From the NCBI GenBank assembly GCA_046262355.1, contig JBHEMX010000016.1:1-26975 (forward strand): a stretch of 26,975 bases of DNA. The letters are read 5' to 3'. Both the position numbers and the translations under genes were made by a program. The notes below the pieces were generated by a model. The model had not been told where the DNA came from and searched no databases. It was given only the letters and a program-made list of their open reading frames with translations. Shown here in pieces: positions 23,498 through 26,975 of this stretch; the first letter of the stretch is position 1, and every line of letters begins with the position of its first letter. This DNA comes from DATADD01 sp046262355. GTDB lineage: Bacteria > Actinomycetota > CADDZG01 > WHSQ01.

Positions 23498-25252
23498 ATG
23501 TGTCAAGCCTGCGGATGTGAGGGCCGGTCGGAGGGCTCCGTACGAACAGGCACCGCCGCAGAGGGCCAGTGGGCTCTGGGGTACCGGGAGCCGCTCAACG
23601 CGGCCGAACAGGCGAAGCGAGAGGACGACGGCCTCAACGTCCGCGCGCGCATCGAGACCGTCTACGCGCGCGCGGGCTTCTCATCGATCTGGCCCTCGGA
23701 CCTGGCCACGCGCTTCCGCTGGCACGGTCTCTATACCCAGCGTCCCGAAGGCGACGGCTACTTCATGCTGCGCATCCGCATCCCGGGGGGCACCCTGACC
23801 GCGGAACAGGTCGACGCCGTCGGTCTCTTGTCCATCGACTACGGGCGTGACGTAGCCGACGTGACCGATCGACAGAACATCCAGCTGCACTGGATCCGCA
23901 TCGAAGATGTCCCCGCGATCTGGCGCCGCCTGGAGGCGGTGGGATTGTCCACCACGGAAGCCTGTGGGGACACGCCGCGCAACATCCTGGGGTGTCCCGT
24001 GGCCGGCATCGACGCCACGGAGGTCGTCGACGCTTCGGCCGTCCTCCAGGAAGCCAACGCCGTCCTGGCGGGCAACCCCGAGTTCTCCAACCTGCCGCGC
24101 AAGTTCAAGATCTCCATCTCGGGGTGCGGGCACCAGTGCGCGCAACACGAGATCAACGACATCGGCCTGGTGGGAGCCACAAGCTCCGACGGCCGGGCCG
24201 GCTTCGACCTCTGGGTCGGCGGTGGGCTGAGCACCACGCCGATGTTCGCCCGACGTCTGGGCGCCTTCGTGCCACCGGAGGATGTGGTCCCGGTGGTGAG
24301 CGGGATCACTGCGGTGTTCCGCGAGTGGGGCTATCGGCGAGCGCGCAACCGGGCGCGACTCAAGTTCCTCGTCCGTGACTGGGGCCCCGAACGCTTCCGC
24401 GAGACCCTGGAAAAGGAGATCGGTTTTGCTCTGGCCGATCTCGAACAGCCGCCATCGAGCCCCGTCGCCCACCGCGAGCACATCGGAGTTTGGCGACAGA
24501 ACGACGGCAGCTACTACGTGGGCTTCGCTCCCAAGGCGGGGCGCATCTCGGGCCACCAACTGCGCGCCGTAGCATCGCTCGCGAGGCGCTTCGGCAGGGG
24601 CCGAGTGCGAACCACGACTCAGCAGAAGCTGCTCATCCTCGACGTGGACGAGCGGCGCATCGAAGATCTCGTCGGCGAACTCGAGACGCTGGACCTTCCG
24701 GTCCGAGCGAGCAGGTGGCGCCAAGGGACGATGGCCTGCACCGGCATCGAGTTCTGCAAGCTGGCCATCGTCGAGACGAAGGGACGCGCCACGGAGCTCT
24801 ACCGCTACCTCGAGGACCGGCTACCCAACTTCGACCAGGACGTGCGCATCAACGTGAACGGTTGCCCGAACTCGTGCGCTCGCTATCAGACCGCCGACAT
24901 CGGGCTCATGGGATGTCAGGTCACCCAGAAGGTCGGCGGCGTCGACGACCACGGCAACCCGATCGTGGCGCCGCGCAAGGCCGAGGCCTTCCTCGTGCAC
25001 CTCGGAGGCCACCTCGGCGAAGAGCGCTCCTTCGGGCGCAAGGCCAAGGGCGTCAGGGTGCCGGCCTCCGAGGTCGGGCCCTACGTCGAGACGCTGATCC
25101 GACGCTTCCGGGGCGCGCGCCGCGACGACGAGAACTTTGCTCACTTCGTCAAGCGCCTCTCGGATCCCGAACTGCGCGTCTTCGCCGCCAAGCCGACGTT
25201 CAAGAGCTCCCCACCGGCGCCTGCCCTCGTTGCGGAACCGAGAACATCGTGA
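23498..25252 (+). CDS. sir: Ferredoxin-dependent assimilatory sulfite reductase
   Basis: ATG 23498 is preferred over the in-frame GTG at 23495 because GGGGG ends 7 bases upstream; 584 residues. It has two homologous halves (siroheme/ferredoxin-like). The second holds the [4Fe-4S]-siroheme cysteines Cys414 and Cys420 (CTGIEFC), and Cys456 and Cys460 (NGCPNSC). The first half retains the related SGCGHQCAQHEINDIG. It reduces sulfite to sulfide with six electrons from ferredoxin. Nitrite reductases share these motifs, but adjacent cysH argues for sulfite. An unusual feature is the N-terminal extension MCQACGCEG ahead of the normal QWALGYREPLN start. Tyr79 and Cys166 might match the Tyr-Cys pair of mycobacterial NirA/SirA; this is not verified. 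Confidence 0.93.
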   Translation: MCQACGCEGRSEGSVRTGTAAEGQWALGYREPLNAAEQAKREDDGLNVRARIETVYARAGFSSIWPSDLATRFRWHGLYTQRPEGDGYFMLRIRIPGGTLTAEQVDAVGLLSIDYGRDVADVTDRQNIQLHWIRIEDVPAIWRRLEAVGLSTTEACGDTPRNILGCPVAGIDATEVVDASAVLQEANAVLAGNPEFSNLPRKFKISISGCGHQCAQHEINDIGLVGATSSDGRAGFDLWVGGGLSTTPMFARRLGAFVPPEDVVPVVSGITAVFREWGYRRARNRARLKFLVRDWGPERFRETLEKEIGFALADLEQPPSSPVAHREHIGVWRQNDGSYYVGFAPKAGRISGHQLRAVASLARRFGRGRVRTTTQQKLLILDVDERRIEDLVGELETLDLPVRASRWRQGTMACTGIEFCKLAIVETKGRATELYRYLEDRLPNFDQDVRINVNGCPNSCARYQTADIGLMGCQVTQKVGGVDDHGNPIVAPRKAEAFLVHLGGHLGEERSFGRKAKGVRVPASEVGPYVETLIRRFRGARRDDENFAHFVKRLSDPELRVFAAKPTFKSSPPAPALVAEPRTS

Positions 25253-26028
25253 GCAGCAACGCGGCCGGGCTCGACCGCGCGCTCGCTCGGGCGCCTCACT
25301 TCACGTCGCCGGACGTCCACTACGCCGCTCTCGGGAGCTCGCACCCGAGCGAGGTCCTCCGTTGGGCCGCGTCCACCATCGACCGCCTCGCGGTGGCCAC
25401 GTCGTTCCAGCCGTCGGGTCTGGTCATACTTCATCTGTTGCGGGACATCCGTGCCGATCTGCCGGTCCTGTTCCTCGACACGGGTTGGCACTTCCCCGAG
25501 ACGCTTGCCTTCAGGAAGAAGATCGAACAGGCGTGGGACCTGAACGTCGTGGAGCTGCGCGGCGCACATGGCTCTTCAGAGGGACAGGCGCAGGCCTACG
25601 GACCGGAGCTTTACGGCCGGGACCCCGATCGGTGCTGCCTGATAAACAAGGTCCGTCCGCTGCAGAGCGCGCTCGAAGGGTTCGACGGGTGGATCTCCGG
25701 GATAAGGCGAGATCAGTCTCCACTGCGATCGAACACGCCGATCGTCGAGGCGCAATTGCTGCCTTCGGGACGCGAGATAGTAAAGATCCATCCACTCGCC
25801 ACGTGGGCGCGCGAGGACGTGGACCGCTACACCGACACCCACGACATCCCGAGGCACCCCCTGCTCGAGAAGGGTTATCGCTCAATCGGCTGCGGCCCGT
25901 GCACGCGCCCGGTGACCGACGGCGAGGAAGAGCGCGCCGGGCGCTGGAATGGGTTCGGTAAGTCGGAGTGCGGCATCCACTCCTTCGGCGTGCATCACGG
26001 CCCCAAGGAGACCGAGGCGGAACAGTGA
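25249..26028 (+). CDS. cysH: Adenylyl-sulfate (APS) reductase, CysH family
   Basis: GTG 25249 overlaps the sulfite reductase stop (GTGA). The 259-residue protein has the PP-loop-like SFQPSGLVILH (residues 52-62), LDTGWHFPET (76-85), SGIRRDQS (150-157) and the catalytic ECGIH (Cys241). Cys129-Cys130 and Cys215/Cys218 form the CC...CxxC pattern of a [4Fe-4S] cluster. That pattern marks enzymes that reduce APS rather than PAPS, using thioredoxin, and releasing sulfite and AMP. The sulfite feeds the enzyme encoded just upstream. No sulfate adenylyltransferase (cysDN or sat) is in the window; it would be needed to make APS. Confidence 0.93.
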   Translation: MSSNAAGLDRALARAPHFTSPDVHYAALGSSHPSEVLRWAASTIDRLAVATSFQPSGLVILHLLRDIRADLPVLFLDTGWHFPETLAFRKKIEQAWDLNVVELRGAHGSSEGQAQAYGPELYGRDPDRCCLINKVRPLQSALEGFDGWISGIRRDQSPLRSNTPIVEAQLLPSGREIVKIHPLATWAREDVDRYTDTHDIPRHPLLEKGYRSIGCGPCTRPVTDGEEERAGRWNGFGKSECGIHSFGVHHGPKETEAEQ

Positions 26029-26171
26029 GCGTTCGTGCCGTGCCGTTCAGCTGCCCCTACTGCGGGGAGGAGGCGCTCGAGCCCGTCGCCGAAGGCGGCA
26101 CCTGGTACTGCTCTTCGTGCGATCGGCGCTTCGCGCTGCGCTTCCAAGGACTCGGGAGTGAAGAGCGGTGA
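26025..26171 (+). CDS. 48-residue zinc-ribbon protein in the sulfur operon
   Basis: GTG 26025 overlaps the cysH stop and its own stop overlaps the next start, both as GTGA. The sequence has two CxxC knuckles, SCPYCGEEA and YCSSCDRRF, separated by about 14 residues. This is a compact zinc ribbon with basic and aromatic residues at its end (RRFALRF). Small zinc-ribbon or metal-binding genes in actinobacterial sulfite reductase-cysH operons are known to me, but their role is not. It may be a metallochaperone, a redox partner for the CysH/Sir cluster enzymes or a regulator. The tight overlap on both sides argues it is translated. Confidence 0.8.
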   Translation: MSVRAVPFSCPYCGEEALEPVAEGGTWYCSSCDRRFALRFQGLGSEER

Positions 26172-26854
26172 GCGCACACAACACGGTCGACACGACCTTC
26201 TACATGGCTTGTCTCAACCTCACGGCGAGACGATGCCTCGTGGTCGGAGCCGGTTCGGTGGCCCTCGAGAAGATCGAAGGCCTGCTTGCATGCGGCGCAT
26301 CGATCACGGTTGTGGCCCCCGAGGCGATCACCGAGATCCGCGTGCTCGCCGAGTCGGGCAAGGTCGAGTGGTGTGCGAGACCGTACACCTCGGCAGACCT
26401 CGCGGGCCGCTTCCTGGTGGTGGCGGCGACCTCGATCACCGACCTGAATCGGCGGATCTATTCCGATGGGGAGCAGCGTTCGATGCTGGTCAACGTCGTC
26501 GACGTTCCAGCCTTGTGCAACTTCATCCTGCCCGCCGTCGTGCGTGAAGGACCGCTTGCGATCGCGGTATCCACCGCGGGAGCAAGCCCGGCGCTGGCCA
26601 AGAGGATCAAGCGAGAGATAGCCGACGTCATCGGCGCTCACCATGCCCGCCTCGCCCTGCTGCTCAACGAAGTGCGAGGGTGGGCGAGATCATCGTTGCC
26701 CGACTACGCGGCGCGCAGGGAGTTCTTCGATGGGATCGTGAACGGTTACCCGGATCCCGTCCGGCTGTTGCGCGACGGCGACGAACCGGCGGTGCGCGCC
26801 CTGATCGCTCGAGCCCGAGCAACAGCAGACCCTGAGCGGGCGGCGTCGGGCTGA
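26168..26854 (+). CDS. Precorrin-2 dehydrogenase / sirohydrochlorin ferrochelatase (CysG N-terminal type)
   Basis: GTG 26168 overlaps the preceding stop (GTGA); 228 residues. The N-terminal Rossmann domain shows CLVVGAGSVALEKIEGLL (NAD binding, residues 23-40) and VTVVAPE-like SITVVAPEAI. LVNVVDVPALCNFILPAVV includes the Asp that probably corresponds to the catalytic Asp of CysG/Met8. Then IAVSTAGASPALAKRIKREI is the conserved C-terminal helical part. Precorrin-2 from CobA is oxidised to sirohydrochlorin and iron is inserted to give siroheme, the cofactor of the sulfite reductase two genes upstream. The domain is separate here, not fused to the methyltransferase as in enterobacterial CysG. 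Confidence 0.9.
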   Translation: MSAHNTVDTTFYMACLNLTARRCLVVGAGSVALEKIEGLLACGASITVVAPEAITEIRVLAESGKVEWCARPYTSADLAGRFLVVAATSITDLNRRIYSDGEQRSMLVNVVDVPALCNFILPAVVREGPLAIAVSTAGASPALAKRIKREIADVIGAHHARLALLLNEVRGWARSSLPDYAARREFFDGIVNGYPDPVRLLRDGDEPAVRALIARARATADPERAASG

Positions 26855-26883
26855 CATCTTCTTGGACCACGCTGCATGACCGT

Positions 26884-26975
26884 TCAGCCCGTGACGGAGC
26901 GAAGGAAGCTGCGAACCTCGGAGTTGAAGCGCTCTGCCGCCTCCATGTTGCTCTGATGACCGACGCCCGACATGA
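26884..26975 (-). CDS. Alpha/beta hydrolase, C-terminal end (continues beyond the window)
   Basis: Reverse-strand frame open to the window edge, ending at TGA 26886-26884. The visible 29 residues read MSGVGHQSNMEAAERF, then NSEVRSFLRSVTG. GVGHQSNMEAAERFN is the classic end of alpha/beta hydrolases, where His is the catalytic His and 'E.PE.FN..V..FL' follows. Only the tail is present, so the substrate cannot be inferred. It is convergent with the CysG-type gene, 29 bases between stops. Confidence 0.8.
   Translation of the reverse strand, partial: MSGVGHQSNMEAAERFNSEVRSFLRSVTG

Overview
The window is GC-rich DNA with GTG/TTG starts, many 4-base GTGA/ATGA gene overlaps and protein families typical of Actinomycetota: a four-cysteine SoxR, a DM13 protein, a ferredoxin-type sulfite reductase with an APS-reductase-type CysH, and a tiny basic protein after betA. 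An uncultured or deep-branching soil actinobacterium fits best; the exact lineage cannot be fixed from this sequence. I see no tRNA, rRNA, CRISPR array or insertion sequence.

Layout. (1) 1-5917 (+): the end of a metallophosphoesterase, an APC-family permease, a secreted double-domain glycerophosphodiester phosphodiesterase, a BetA-like GMC dehydrogenase and a 48-residue basic protein. Together they look like a module that cuts lipid head-group diesters, imports the product and oxidises choline-like alcohols. (2) 5960-9722: a small conserved protein, a secreted DNRLRE-metallophosphoesterase split by one frameshift, a decayed DrrAB-type ABC transporter, and an uncharacterised 195-residue protein. 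(3) 9867-13040: a 1057-residue zinc ribbon/nucleotide cyclase/AAA/TPR signalling protein. (4) 13087-16384: soxR with an overlapping metallophosphoesterase lipoprotein, divergent from an SDR-queA-like pair. The promoter between them has the 19-base spacer typical of MerR-family control. (5) 16536-21588: a DM13 protein (frameshifted), a secreted Ig-like protein, an NAD-dependent epimerase, a fourth metallophosphoesterase and a two-repeat dimeric alpha/beta-barrel-like protein. (6) 21690-22583 (-): a VPETG-anchored surface protein with 24-residue repeats, whose leader RNA can hide its ribosome binding site. (7) 22584-26854: siroheme and sulfate assimilation. cobA is divergent from a tightly overlapping sir-cysH-zinc ribbon-cysG(N) operon: CobA and CysG(N) make the siroheme that sulfite reductase needs, and CysH supplies its sulfite. 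(8) The window ends in the C-terminus of an alpha/beta hydrolase.

Recurring themes are four calcineurin-like phosphoesterases in about 20 kb and several single-base frame breaks in otherwise conserved genes. The latter could be assembly errors or real decay. The most notable non-coding signals are the SoxR-type promoter at 14512-14542 and the SD-masking hairpin at 22327-22374.
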